DNA from: Polydactylus sextarius
Taxonomy: Eukaryota > Chordata > Actinopteri > Polynemidae
Direction of reading: 5' to 3'
DNA: 64,000 nt
Assembly: GCA_016801845.1 (NCBI GenBank)
Contig: CM028906.1
Location: 14,863,001-14,927,000, forward strand
A program made the translations under genes and the position numbers. Shown here in pieces: positions 13,600 through 26,508 of this stretch. The notes under the pieces were generated by a model. The model saw only the letters and a program-made list of their open reading frames with translations. It searched no databases and was not told the origin of the DNA. Positions within the stretch are counted from its first letter, which is position 1, and the number at the start of each line of letters is the position of its first letter.

Positions 13600-14240
13600 C
13601 TTGTTAGTTGTATTCACACTTGTTTTTAATAGTTGGCTTAAAATGAGCTCAAGTTTGTTTTCTCCATTGGTTCGGACCTTTTGGGCAGATGTGAATGCCA
13701 GGAATCAAACTCACGTGCAGAAAGTGTAGAAGTGTACCCAGATCCATCTGAAGAGGTGGTCTCGATTTAGCTCCAAACACACCCTGGTACAGTTTGTTTT
13801 AGGTGTGAAAGCAGCCCAACTTCGGGCAAAAACTGTACGCCTTTTGGGATTTAACCGTTTCCTATTGTCAAGCATTATGAGAAATAATTCTTTGGTTAGC
13901 AAAACAACACACGCATGGGCACACACAAGAGCTCTCCTTCACAGCTGTTTCGCAGCACATATTTGTTTTTGCAAAAATTACATGCATTGCATTATACAAC
14001 TGACACTGAATCAAAAGCTCTTAATGCTCAAAAATATCTGCAAATGTCTTCTGTAAAAAAACATGTCACTATAAAGACAAGGAGAGCAGCACACAAAATC
14101 TCTATGATTGTTTACGTTCACTTTGGGCTTCCTGTTTTACTCTGCCCCAGATTTCTGTCCAATAGTTCAACGAGCTTAGCACACGTTTTTATTTATATAG
14201 TCTGATAGTTAAAAGTGTATACCTTCAGTGGTGTGCGGCT
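13600..14240. mobile_element. Possible teleost non-autonomous DNA transposon fragment
   Basis: Phrases such as GTATTCACACTTG, GGTTCGGACC, GGTGTGAAAGCAGCCC and ATGTGAATGCCAGGAATC recall a widespread fish element of this style ('ggttcggacc...aggtgtgaa'). CpGs are commoner here than in neighbouring intron. I could not find clean terminal inverted repeats or a target-site duplication, and the family is not named. Confidence 0.3.
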
Positions 14241-14534
14241 GAACTTCTCTTAGTCTTAATTCAGCGGTTTTTAAAGTCTTAGTTTTTCATTTTCAGAGAA
14301 AAAGAAATCTTAGGATTATATCTTAAGTTGTTCATTTCCCCCTTTATTTTTTATTTAAAACTAGGGATTCAGTAACCTTAAATTCACACTTTGAACTGAA
14401 TTCACTCAAGGTCATTCTCAACTAAGAGTGAATTGATATGGTTACAGCTAAAATCGTGGTCACTGAAAACTCAATACCGTTTTGTCTGTTGTCTGGTCTC
14501 CTGTAATTTTGATCAGATGCAAAAAGAAGTATGG

Positions 14535-14559
14535 ATTATTGATAGTAACTATCAATAAT
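14535..14559. repeat. Perfect 12-bp palindrome, 1-nt loop
   Basis: Arms ATTATTGATAGT and ACTATCAATAAT (14535-14546 and 14548-14559) pair perfectly around a single A. Confidence 0.75.
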
Positions 14560-16196
14560 ACATTATTTCTTCCTGTTAGTTTTCATTTTGTTGTTTTAAA
14601 ACAATAAAAAGGTCTGACAGAGTCTGAGAAAAATATGATGCAATTCACAAAACGAAGACATATGACGGTGTAGCAGGACTGGCCTGGCATCAGTCACCAA
14701 GCTACTAAAGAGTTCACTATAAGGACACTCAGAGTTTATGGATAAAAGGTGTGTCAGTTTCATCCATTTAAAAATAAACTGTAAGAGTACTTTCAAAAAC
14801 AGGACAGATATTTAGATTTACAAAAAAGAAGGTTATGATTATGCTTAGAAATCATCTTAAAACCCCCATAATAAAAAGGAAAAAAACATCAATTATAATA
14901 TAAATTAGATTATTAATTCCATTCACTGTCTGACTGGCAACCCTGGTGAGAAAATCAGAGGACATGCTGCAAATCATCACACTATAACATTGGTTGTATG
15001 GATGACATATGCAGTGGTGGTACACTGAAAATCTAATATTTATGACATCACAGCAGAGATGTGATGAAAAGTACAATGAGGAAAAGTAAAAGTACAGTAA
15101 AATATGAGTCCTGTTCACATACTTATAACCAAGCTGATTTATCCAAACACACTTTTCACTTGAATGTATTCATGTCCATTAATCAAATCTAGTAATCCCA
15201 AAGTAATCCCAGTCAGATTTGAGTTCTTAATGTCAACTCGGTTCTTTTATAGCCTGTAGAGTAGCAGGGAAAAAACACGTCAAGAAACTGGTATTCATCA
15301 AGTTAATGAGCTCACCACGAGGATTTCAGTTTGGTGCATTCAACTTCTCTTTGGTTCGAAGTTGACCTTGAGTTGTCTTCTGCTGTGAACAGTGGGCAAG
15401 CAAAACTGCAAAAGTATTGTGTTTGATCAAGTTTCCTCCATTTTAAAGATTTAATGTCATGCCAGGGTTGGCGATTGTGTCATAAAGTTTTTTTTAGCCT
15501 TACTTGTGTTGCTGATTCATGTTTGGAATGAGTCAATAAACTGAATCTTGGTTAAAAGTACAGGTCTAAAATGGCAGATTACCCTCTGTGAGTATTGGGT
15601 GGATGATTTGAAATGGACTATTAGCTCCATGTCTACAGTCAGTAAAGTGTGTCTACATTGAAGTGAGGATGGATGTTTGCAGGGTTTGCTGATGGTCATG
15701 CCTCAGGTCCTAATTTCCCTTCAAAGAGACCATCTTAATTAAAGTTGGTTAAATGGAAAAGGTGGATGATGGTGTTGGTAGATACATTTTAATGTTGGTA
15801 TATTTTAACTAATTCATATTTTTACATCTACAGTGGCTGAAGTTTGTTGTCATCTTTTGGTCTTCTGAGGATAAATGATTTTGAAGACCCCCAAATGTTT
15901 CCACATACTTAAGTTTTACCTGTGTGTAACTGCATAAGCCTGTAGTTCTGGGTACTACTACCAACAACACAGTCTCAAAGCACCATAGAATTGTAGTGTT
16001 TAAAAAATGATAGAATCATTGTTGCATTACTAATACATTATGTGCAGTGGAAATTCTTCAAACAGGCAACATAACATCGAGACTCCTTCTAAAATCAAAA
16101 ATAGGGCCCAAGCTTTCGTCTGTAGAGGGCATCCAACATATCATCTGACAGTTCCTTCCCACAAAATACACATATCAGTCACTTACAAAAGAGGAA

Positions 16197-16227
16197 CAGG
16201 TTCTTACAATGAAAATGTAAGAACCTG
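16197..16227. repeat. Perfect 12-bp hairpin, 7-nt loop
   Basis: Arms CAGGTTCTTACA (16197-16208) and TGTAAGAACCTG (16216-16227) are exact complements. Confidence 0.75.
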
Positions 16228-18000
16228 ATTAAGATTATCACAAGACAAAGCAACACTGGTGGAGTTTCACATACTCTGCAGCCTTTCTGCATTCACTAGA
16301 GCTCAGACTCTGTAAAGACAACAAGCAACTTTTTTTCAACCAGCCAGAGACCTATTTGAGAAATTAAGCAGAGAAAATAACCTCATTTTCAAATTCTGGT
16401 AGAAAGTAGAAAGTCAGAGTAATGGAAATGTGTTAGTGGCAATGAAACTGGCTACAGTCTAATGATTTTTTACAATGCTGAAATCCCATAAATCTCACGA
16501 ACCTATGGCTTCTTGTGTTCATCTGAATCAAATTTGATAGCCATAGTGAAATAGACATTATCAAATCTATTCATTTTGCATCAGCTTTTCTTCAGCTGGC
16601 AGGAATGAATATGACTACATACTGTACAGTATATGCTAAAATGCAATGCTTTCAGGATTGGTTCCCATGGTTTTCATTTTTGTGCCTACCTAACCGAAGA
16701 GGATAGAAGCACTTGTGTATTTATTCATTTAAGTGGTTAAGGTTAGTGACAATATATTTATGCATGCACATAATTCATATTTTCTGGCACCTATCCTTTC
16801 TATGAATGCCTGTGGGAAAAGGGATACTATATAAGTGTCTTATTTAAATCTCTGCAGTGACTAAGACTACCATCTGTTTCAGTCCACAGCTGCAATATAT
16901 TGACATTCATCATATTTGCCTCAAATGTGCTGTTGCAGTTACATAATTTTTTAATATGAGTAATTGCATTTTATTGAAGGAAACCTAGAGTGCAAGTTTT
17001 CAGTGTTGTAAGTAGGAGATTTTAAAATAGTATACATGATAGATAAACCTTAGCTTGGTCTCTTATTGCAAAATCAAAATGTAAATGTCCATTCCACAGG
17101 CAATGGCTAGGATAAACCTACAACCTTTTCTTGTATCCTTAGCTATTTCCTATGATCAGCAGGAACCTGAAATACCAAGAAAAAAAAAAAAATCATATTT
17201 TAAAGTGTCTCTTAGGTTGTCCTGAGTTACAATGAACTCTGTGGAGAAGAGGCTCTAATATCCCCTTAAAAACATAATTTTTTGTGTGTTGCGTGTCATG
17301 CAGTGAACATAAATATTTAAGGGCAAGAAATTTAATGCACTTGCATGTCAAAAGATTCACCATGGTGTACAAAATACCTTGGAAACTCAATATTTCATTG
17401 TGCATTTCCCATCTAAAGAATACATGTTATGTGTTTTTCAAGCTGCATAAGACAAATAAAGGCCAGATTGGAGTACCCTGTACATACTAATACTTACAGT
17501 GTCCTTTACATTGCCGCATACTTGCAGTGTCATCAAGTGATCAGTCCCCGTGAAGTTCTGTTTGATATGGTACCCAAGTAGTTCAGTCTGAAAAGGGCAT
17601 CTTGGACAAAAAGGTCAGGCCCATCCTGTTTGAGCATTCTTATATATCTATATCTTGCCACCACTTTATTTTAAGAGATGTTGAGATTCTCAACTAATAT
17701 GCACATCAGTAAGGAGCTGATAGTAGTAATCAAATTCCTGATAAAACAAGAAAGTACAAGGTACAAAGGGTACAAGGTGTTTAATAATTTTAACCAGGAG
17801 AAACTATACATATATATTTTCATGCTTTTATATGGAAGTGATGGATTTGGCATTGTATGTTTTTCATGACACTTTTGTAAGCCGATTCCCATGATAGGGG
17901 AAAAAAACATTACTAATTAGATTACTGTCTCCATGAAATGAAGACAAGGTGTGTTGTATCTCTTCAAAGTTAGGAGGACAATGTTCTGTTTTTCATTCTT

Positions 18001-18025
18001 TTGCTGTCACACTATGTGACAGCAA
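18001..18025. repeat. Perfect 11-bp hairpin, 3-nt loop
   Basis: Arms TTGCTGTCACA and TGTGACAGCAA with loop CTA. The core TGTCACA/TGTGACA is a symmetric motif that could bind a dimeric protein; no specific factor is claimed. Confidence 0.75.
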
Positions 18026-20622
18026 TCCACATCAATGCTGTGCCTCCACCATTGATTTACTGCGCGAACAAATGTAAAACTCCTGGTTTATTTACATTTT
18101 ATGGCAGAAAGTCATTGTGAAATACAAAGTGTGTCTTTGTGTAACTGGTATGCTACGGTACACATAGCATAATTCAATAATAAAGTACACTGCATTTGCA
18201 TGCTTTAATCAGTTTGCTTGAAAAAGAGCCCAGTGTGTTGTGTGAGTTGTTGATGTGGTGCCTTTATGTGCTGTGGAGAACCAGGCACCCAAGATATGAC
18301 AAATGGTGGATGTATAGAAAAAAAATATTTTGACCTTGCTTTGAACCAAATCTAGTATGGGTATGTTTTTATAACATCTATCTCTTTCTGTCTCTGTCAA
18401 CTATTTTAAGGAAATATGATAATGTTTGAATAGGATGAAAATAATCTAAAATTATATTTGTGCCTCTTTCTTGCGGAAGAAAGAAGCACCCTTGTGACTT
18501 GAGCTTGTGCGGTGTGATGTGCACACTGACTCATATTGACGTACATTGACAACACCTTTCACATTGTGTAAAGGGCACAGTGCTTTCCTCTGCCTGTGGT
18601 TCACAATAGGAAGTGGGTCATGCTCCAGTAGAATTTGAGGAGTACATAAATAGCCTGACAAGGATTTGAATTTTTGAATTATCAGTGTTGGCTTAGGTTA
18701 GGACATGGACAAAATAAAACAACACTATCAGTATTTGGCATCAAACTGTGCCTTAGCTGAAATGGAACTGCTATCCTGAAATATCCATCTTTCATTAATA
18801 TCAGAAAGAAGTCTTGTTTTACTCTGAGGTCAGTTAATTACATCACATTATGCATTAACCTGGTTGTATTTGTTAAATAGTCCTCAGACCTTTTCTCATG
18901 ACATCACGACAGCTACTGCTGCGTCTCCAGTTGGTTACTGTCCAACCACCTATAGCAGAACAATGCACCTGTAATATCCATATTGAAACTTCACTAACCC
19001 CTTTGTGTTGGTTGGTGGAGATGCATTCACTAAAATTATGTAAAATAAACAGAAAGCTGAATGCTTTTGCTAAAACAACTTGTGGTAATTTACATTATAG
19101 ACAAAACATGCAGGTAGTAGTCACTGACTTCATGAATTATTGGTAGGAGGAATCTTAACACCACTCTTAATGCACCTTTAAACCAGCCAACCCACAGGAG
19201 ACCTCAGGGTTCCTGTCTGTCTTACCGATGTTTATTGACTAGAGTTAAACCTCATATGCCCTGCGCAGGGTCCTTTGCAAGTGGTGTTGTGAAGAGCCTA
19301 TATGACCATATTCAGTTTAATTTTGATCTATTGGACCTGCCAGCTCTGATCACCATAAAGATGCCTGAAGGGCAAGAGTTCCTACAATATATTGTTTGTT
19401 ACAGTAATTTTACAGCAGGAAGAGAAGCAATATTTTCATTGTTTGTGTCTGAGACCTATGGAAGGTGGAGTTCTCTTTTAATATCCTCACATGAACTCAC
19501 CCTGCCGCCTTTTTTATTAACAAGGGAAAGACCTGTGTAACTTTGTAATTTTTAATAAAGTTTGAATATCATAATATATCATAATGTTAACATATTGAAT
19601 AAACCCCAGCCCCAACCCCTAATCTTACAGCATAAAATCATAATATTGAGAAAAAACTGTTACGATTTAATTTATAAACAAAGCAACCATTTTGCTTGAA
19701 AAACATTGAACAATTATTTTCATTATTTTGATGTTTAATATTTTTTATTTTTTTTTTTTTTTGTAATTTCCTGAGAGGGAAGGAAAGCTTACATAAGCTA
19801 TGCAAAACTTTGTCATGTTATCATAATTTGTATTGTTATATTTTTCTATAATTGAATAACATACTTTGCATTTTGTTTTTTGTTTGTTTTTCATTAGTGA
19901 GAAGAGATGCAGTAGAGCTTCTTCAGCTCTAGTAATTTGTCACCATTGATGGTGATGGTCTACACTCATTTGATATGGGTTTCTGACAAACTTTGTATTT
20001 TTCAAAAAGAAAAGAAAAAAAAAACCAATAATTTCTTATGAAATTAGTTGCCAAAATTAAGTACAAATATAAACATGACCCTTCATCCCCCCTCTCACTA
20101 ACTCACTAACTTCTACATTTTTTGGAGGGAACATGTATTTTTCCTAAGTCATATTGTTGTTGTGGCCTTTTCATAACATTTTGAGAAAATCAAAATTATA
20201 CTGAATACTGATTAAACACAGATTTCTGTTTTCTTTTATAGGTCAGTGCATCATTTCATGACACCTAACTAATTCATTTTATACACTAAACAAACTAAAT
20301 GTGTTACAAAATCAAACAGCAACAAATATCTCAAAGGACTGTGTTTTTTGTTTTTATTAGTTATGGGCTTTGCCACATTTTTAAAATGAATTACACCAAA
20401 TGTAAATACTTCATGTAATATGCAATTTCCACCGCACTCAGAGAAGAATTATCATCAAAATGGAGAGTGAAATACATTTGAGTTTTTCTTATCATTCTGT
20501 TATTGTAGTGTCCCTCCATTAAATGGCTTGTTGTATATTCTGAAATGAATGAACAAATGAATGAAAAAAAAAAAAAAAACAGTTTTCAATTTGATCCTAT
20601 TCTAATCAGTATTATGGATTTG

Positions 20623-20659
20623 GGAGGTGTAATCATTTCATTGAAACGATTACACCTCC
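20623..20659. repeat. 18-bp near-perfect palindrome, 1-nt loop
   Basis: Arms GGAGGTGTAATCATTTCA (20623-20640) and TGAAACGATTACACCTCC (20642-20659) differ at one position (A against C). It is the longest compact palindrome in the window outside the 25.7 kb structure. Confidence 0.8.
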
Positions 20660-21554
20660 TCAACTGAAAGCATAATCTTCTCAAGGCCACAGCCAAAGAG
20701 GATAGCTTTGTATGCACAAACCTCTGGAATAAAAGAGTATATGTACTCAGTGCACTTTCTCACTAATGGTGATTTTATTATTTATTATTTTTTTAATTGC
20801 TAATCTCATCTTTGTATCTTCCAATAAGAACACTTTCCTCTCCTCCGTTGAGAAGAATCACATGTGAGCTAAGAAGCCAGTTATTTAACCATCTAGCTTT
20901 CTTTTGTACTACATAGAATGAGAAAATCGTACAAATATACCAGCAAGGTTCCACAGAATTAACAAAGCAGATACACTCCAAGTAGATCTGAAGGATGTGG
21001 TATGACCTCCCTCCTGGCAATCTGCAAAACCCTTTGACAATTAAAAAATAGGTGAGGAAAAATGAGTGGGATCAGCACAGCTTCAGCACTATTGATTTGT
21101 ATGTGTGTTTACCCGAGTGGAGGACTTGGGCGGAAACACGATCAGACCTTGAGGCTGTAAATCCTGTGCAGGTCAAGGTTTAGGGGATGCTTGAATGAGC
21201 CAAAGGACCTTTCTGTAAAATACTACGATTTCTAATGAGCTCTTAAATGTATCTACTGAATGTGTTGAAGAAATTAGGTCAAAGTGATAAGAAAAGACTT
21301 TCAACCAAATTGAAATCAAAGGCCACAGCACATTTCTGTGACAACAATTTGCTTTATTTCCTTTTGTGCCTTCATTTGCAGATTGAGAATCAACATTAAT
21401 AGCAAGTGTGTCCTTATACTTACAAGTCAGGCAAGCATTTAGTACAGCTAATCAAATATAACGTCTCAGTGGACTGCTCTCAGAATATTGTGTAGTACAG
21501 CACTTAGGACACTGTTCACAGTGCATGCATTGTACATATGTATTCCTCGGGTGT

Positions 21555-21860
21555 TTCTAATTAGGGTGACACAGTGTTGCAGTGATTAGCACTGTCACAT
21601 CACAAGAAGAAAGTTCTGGATTTAAACCTGAGTTGGAGCCATTCTGTCCGTATCTGTGCAGGTTTTCTACAGGTACTCTGACTTCCTCCCATAGTCCGAT
21701 GACTCTAAATTATATGTAGGTTTGTGAATGTTAATTTGTCTGCATATGGTGGCCCTGTAATAGACTGGTGGCCTATTTAGAGTGTACCCACCCTTGCCCA
21801 AAAAAATCTAATGAGACTGCCTGGATGGATGCTTCGATGGATGGATAGATGGGTGGGTGG
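21555..21860 (+). mobile_element. SINE-like teleost interspersed repeat
   Basis: The start reads GGTGACACAGTGTTGCAGTG then ATTAGCACTGTCACATCACA, and an internal block resembles a tRNA B box (GTTCTGGATTTAAACCTGAG). The body runs GTGCAGGTTTTCTACAGGTA, CTGACTTCCTCCCATAGTCC, GTGGCCTATTTAGAGTGTAC. The tail is a GGATGGATG-type repeat (21822-21868). This order matches a very common fish repeat with Pol III-type promoter boxes and a (GGAT)n tail. It is diverged by about one base in six or more, so it is old. The exact family name is not assigned. Confidence 0.75.
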
Positions 21861-21868
21861 ATGGATGC

Positions 21869-23990
21869 ATGAACATGATACAAACACATTTTGTACCATA
21901 TCTGTTTTGAAAAGAGCCAGGACACATTGTGTCCAGCACATAAGTCTCTATTTGCACAGCCACTTCCTTTAAATCCAGCCCTCTTGATGACTTGATTCCT
22001 CTTTGACAGAGGCAGAAAATTTTAGGAATATCCCCCCAATACTGAGTTTCACCAGCATTGCACCATCTTTCCCAGTGTGTTAATGCATGCAAGTTCCTCA
22101 ACCTCTCTCTTTCCTTCCCTTCCATCTACTTGCTCTTTTCACTGGAAGTACATTGGAGGTACAAATCAAATTTGAGTGGCCTTAATAACAAACACAAAAA
22201 GTGCATACTGTAGATTTGGGTTGAACAGCTTATAATTGGCTGTGAGTTACTGGTAAGTTTCATTTTTCAGTTTATGCATGAATCTCAGTGCGTGAATCCA
22301 AGGTAGTCCCATTTCTAATCCTGGAAAATCCAGCACCCCACAGTCTTAACTCAAGGTGGGCAACAGTAGCTGACAGCTAGTCTGAAGGTTTGTTGAGGTT
22401 GAGGACAGACCCAGAGAGGATCCAGAAATGTCATGATCACAGTATGTTTTTTTCTTCACTCGCCCCAGCTGGTAGTGAAAAGATAAAGTATTGTACCCTA
22501 TTGAGGATCTTTAGAAACACTGAAGCTCTTACTAAAACTAATAGTTCAGCCAGGGCGTGGTGCTGCTACAGAACACAGAATGATATAAAAATCATGCAGT
22601 CCAAAATAACATATTCACCTGCTTCACTAAGAGATTTGAAAATGTTCTGTAACTGCGGCCATTTGATCACAGACATCATAGGTGTTTGATTAGAAAATAA
22701 AATTTTCATTGTATAGATATCAGTTTAGTGGTCGACGAAGACGTGCATATGCAGCAAATCACATCCATTTCAGTGGCATAATTGTCATTCGCTTGAAAAC
22801 AAAACAAACTATTCTTTGATGTGTATTAAACACGAACATCAAACACTGAATCAGCCCGATACCACCAACACAGAGTTCTTTTTCACAGTAAATGGGAAAT
22901 GTTATGTCATTGCTTGGCATATACATTTGTTTGGAAGCAGAGTACAAAGGCACTGTCTTTAAAATGAAGTGTTGTTTGATCATAATGAGATGTTTGTGTC
23001 AAGTTGTGACTGTTTACAGTGATTGGGTTTTTATCATTTCTTTCATTATTTTAGATATTATATTTTAGAAGCTGGTGGAGAATGGATGCCAGTTTTTATT
23101 TTAGCTCTACTAAATTTGCAACTTTGTCAGCAGGTGAAGGTTGTTGCTCACTCTTGAAAATCCTCGGCCATTAATTTAGCCTCATAATGATAATCACTTG
23201 TGCCTGCCTGCGTCTTTCTACAACTGTTGAGCTTTTAAGAACTGCTTCACTCCTGTTTTGATTGAGATTAACAATCAGAAATACTGAAACCAAAAGAAAA
23301 CAAATTTAGTCTTCAAGCAAAAACACTGATATGAATGCATTCTTTTCACATTCTGCTGACACCATTGACATCTGTTGCACAGGGCCTGAGGGGGAAAATG
23401 TGTCTATCTTTGTACCATCGCTTTAGCTAATAGCTTATCAATATCTTTATTGTCATTTTTCCAGTAACATTTAACAAAATATCAGATATCAAATACCGCA
23501 AAAACAACAATTTGTGAAAAAAAATCAGCATAACAGGATATGAATGGTGCAAGACAGATATCAGACAGACAAGACAAATGATAGCATATGACGATAAATG
23601 ACAACCTAGAACCACATAAAATATATGAAATATATGAAACATAGGAAACATCAATGAGCAGCAACACATGAAACTGTGTGAGGTATCTGCAGCACATCTA
23701 TGAGGTAGAAATGAGTGATACATTTACTATTGTCCATTTCAGTCGAAAGTGTGAGTGCACAGTCGGGTGTGTGTTACAGTTTGGAGGGTGAAGGCAGCGC
23801 ACACGCACACCCACACCCACATCCTGTGGTTTATTGACTTATTCTTGTGTTTGAGCTTTTTATGTCATAAAATGTTTTGGTTTATGCAGCTAAAAATAGT
23901 TTTTTTTTGTCATGTGCCTTACTAGTCATGTTGTGACACATCCCAGGTAGCAAAAGTTGTGCTGGCCAAAGGCGGCCTGATTAAGGCTAA
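21869..23990. other. Intronic stretch, no supported gene
   Basis: Mostly unique DNA. The part around 23440-23520 (TCTTTATTGTCATTTTTCC) resembles a fish repeat that begins 'tttattgtcatt', but the match is too short to call. A CA-rich run lies at 23797-23820. Confidence 0.45.
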
Positions 23991-24421
23991 AACACTCAAT
24001 CGATTCTCTGCATGATTCTAGGTCCGATTGCTCTGCAAGCTCTCGGCTTTAACGCGGCCCTATTGCGGAACCCTGAGTTAGAGGATGTGGAAGGGCAGAA
24101 TTGTGTTCTGTGTTCCAGCGAGTTGAGCAGTGCAAGCGGAAAAATGGCATATGTACTCATTGTGCAGAATGATTCTTTTCTCAGTCATTTGAATGACAAA
24201 CTAGATTATAATCAGTGATATTTGAATGTACGAACTCTTAAATGGAAGTGATTTTATAACAAACAAAGCATCATGGTTCTCCGATACAGTTTCTGTTACT
24301 GATCGTTAATGTCAACAAGCAAAACAAGCATAAATACTCATGTAAAGTATACATACCGTTACGTAACATTTACATTTTCAACGTTGTTGTTAATTCAGCA
24401 ACAAACAGGTAGAAAATACTC

Positions 24422-24540
24422 ACTTACCTTGAGAATTTCGGTCAGAAAAGTCCAGTAATTCCAGCGAATCAAAGTTGGTTTCCTGGCGGTAAAAAATTTC
24501 TCCTTTAAAATTTGGTGCACTCGTTGCTGATTGGTCAATT
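24422..24540 (-). promoter_or_regulatory. Minus-strand promoter-like signals with splice donor
   Basis: Read on the minus strand, a CCAAT box (GACCAATCAGCAACG, core at 24530-24534) is followed by a TTTTAAA motif near 24505-24512. A strong donor follows (TCTCAAG|GTAAGT, exon edge at 24428, donor at 24427-24422). Spacing fits a small first exon of an antisense transcript or of a transposon. No coding frame was identified. The combination could arise by chance. Confidence 0.25.
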
Positions 24541-25346
24541 CGATCAATAGCAACACAGGCCATTATGGGCCAGGTATAATCATGCTTCTATACTTTGTGT
24601 GCCCGTTTAGATAAGAGCAAAGCAAAGTTAATAGATTGTGAGTCACATTCGTCAGGCGCCACGTCTAGATCAGATTATAGATAAACAAATTTTTTGTGGT
24701 GTGAGAGCGTGTCAAGTTGCCAGCCCTGATTAATAATGGTAATTCTCATAAACAAATTAGGTTAAAGAATTATTGATTCAATGTCATTTTAAAATATAGT
24801 GAAATACACCTTAAAGAAATGCTTGAGTACCTTGGGAATTTGTTTTGTTCAAAGCATTTATTCAGGTAATTTTTGGTTGACTGTGGCACATAAGGGTTCT
24901 GCTTCCTCCCTGCAGGTGGAAAATCTATACTAGGACTGACAGTATTTTGCCAAGTCCTTGCTGACACCTCTGCCTACAGGTGGCAAACTATGCTCAGCCC
25001 GATCCCAGTTTGCTGTTGCCAAATCACAGCCGATTCCCCCACTGAAAATACAGAATCAGCCGATCCTGCTGGCTACTTGGAATTACCAATCACGTGTTTA
25101 CTTAACTCAGGTGTGACTATGAATTTATTACAAATTAGGATGACATCCAATGTTGCATACAAGTTAGGTTTTTCATTTTGTCCTTCCTTAGGAACCTAAA
25201 TGCTAACTGGAGATAGTGGTAAGTGTCGTACCTTTGAAAAATTAAACTCTGATTAAACTGCAGATAATACCCAACTGAAAGTGAAACCTCTTCTAACTGA
25301 TTGTTTTATGGCGTTGTCTCTCTCTCCTGTTATTAATGTAGTGTTA

Positions 25347-25815
25347 AGGCCCATTTATGCTCTGCACAGGATACAGAGACGGATGGAGCCTTTCAGGCCC
25401 ATTTATGCTCCCTTTACGTACTTAAATAGGTGTGTGTTGTGCGTTCCTAATGTCGGACCTTTCATAACCCCCATTCGTATTTTATGTTGCCATGGTTGTT
25501 AACAACACATCCAAGTTTAAAATGATAACAAACATGATGACGGCGAAGGAGATCACAGCGCACATTTTAAGAAAGTAATAAAAGGAGGCAGTGCTGTTGA
25601 TGGTGGTGGTTTGTGCAGGTGTTAAATACATTGTGTTATGTGGATGGAGATTTCTGTTGTGTTCTTTGTTCCTCATCACTAAGCTCCCTGAAAACGGACC
25701 AAATTACGCACGTAATGACAGACAGAGCCTTATTCGTATCCTGTTTAGAGCATAAATGGGTCTTCCGTATGTCATTACGTGCATAATTTGGTCCATTTTC
25801 AGGGAGCTTAGTGAT
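25347..25815. mobile_element. Nested inverted-repeat element (MITE-like)
   Basis: The left end reads GGCCCATTTATGCTCTGCAC then AGGATAC. Its reverse complement recurs as GTATCCTGTTTAGAGCATAA then ATGGGTC at about 25737-25763, and another GGCCCATTTATGCTCC lies at 25398-25413. Overlapping the right end are 45-nt arms at 25675-25719 and 25771-25815 that pair at 43 of 45 positions around a 51-nt loop. Both mismatches are CG against CA, the mark of CpG decay. The structure suggests a foldback or PIF/Harbinger-like non-autonomous DNA transposon. Target-site duplications were not certain and the class is inferred. Confidence 0.5.
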
Positions 25816-26469
25816 CCATAGCAGTACGCAACAACTGTCATTGTGCGCAAAACTGTGTAATGTGAACTTCTGACCACAGAAAAGTTACTCAGCTGTGCCA
25901 TAAATTTGTTAAATCCAGCTAAGGGTACTGAGATAAGCGAGTGATGTTCTTGTGTACGGTTCAGTCCTGGGTCTGGTGCCGTGGCACTCGGAGATGTGGC
26001 GCGGCTCTCAGGAGGGACGCTCAGGGGAAGGATAATCTTGTTGTGTGCGTTCGTTAAAAAACCTCTGTCACCGAATCACTGAGTAAATTGGATGAGCCGG
26101 ACAAGACATGGTGAATTGGTTGGATTAACGAATATCCCTGCAAATGCACGTATGATATGTGTAGAACTTGTATCTTAACCTTTGTTAACGTTATACTGTC
26201 ATTCTTCAGAGTTTGGATTCATAGCGTGTGTACTTACATGACAACAAAACAGAAATATAAAATATAAGTGAATATATCTTCCTTCTCTCTGCATCACTTC
26301 TGTTGTATGAACAGCCTAGAGCTGGTCTGCTATCATGCCAGTCCAGCTGGAATCATGTTTACTAAACTGTATCTTCACAAACAGAACACAGGTTTTGTTT
26401 ATTTAAACGCATTCAATGTTTGTTTTTACATTTCACATTTCTGACCAAATCGTCAGAATGCATTAGGTT

Positions 26470-26508
26470 TTAATAATGATTATAATAATAATAATAATAA
26501 TAATAATA
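26470..26508. repeat. (AAT)n microsatellite
   Basis: About eleven AAT units, the first few imperfect. A short GA run follows at 26571-26586. Confidence 0.9.

Larger units (their letters stand above)
14241..21540. other. Intronic stretch, no supported gene
   Basis: Unique AT-rich DNA containing four short near-perfect hairpins (14535-14559, 16197-16227, 18001-18025 and 20623-20659, listed separately). It also has A or T runs (17180-17192, 19750-19762, 20565-20579). Open frames here are short and uncharacteristic; none matches a known family. Confidence 0.5.
23991..26150. other. CpG-richer accessory stretch, transposon-like
   Basis: CpG density rises here compared with the surrounding intron (for example GCGGCC, CGGCGAAGG, GGCGCGGC). 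The stretch includes a nested inverted-repeat element (25347-25815) and a promoter-plus-donor pattern on the minus strand (24422-24540). No intact transposase frame is present. Retained CpGs suggest younger insertions than the rest of the intron. Confidence 0.4.

Noticed and set aside
19235..19540. 101-codon plus-strand frame
   Set aside because: It needs a TTG start, shows no recognisable motif, and lies in ordinary intron.
21555..21640. tRNA-like boxes
   Set aside because: They belong to the SINE-like repeat. No cloverleaf could be drawn, so it is not a tRNA gene.
23440..23530. Fish repeat beginning 'tttattgtcatt'
   Set aside because: The resemblance covers fewer than 20 bases and then fails.
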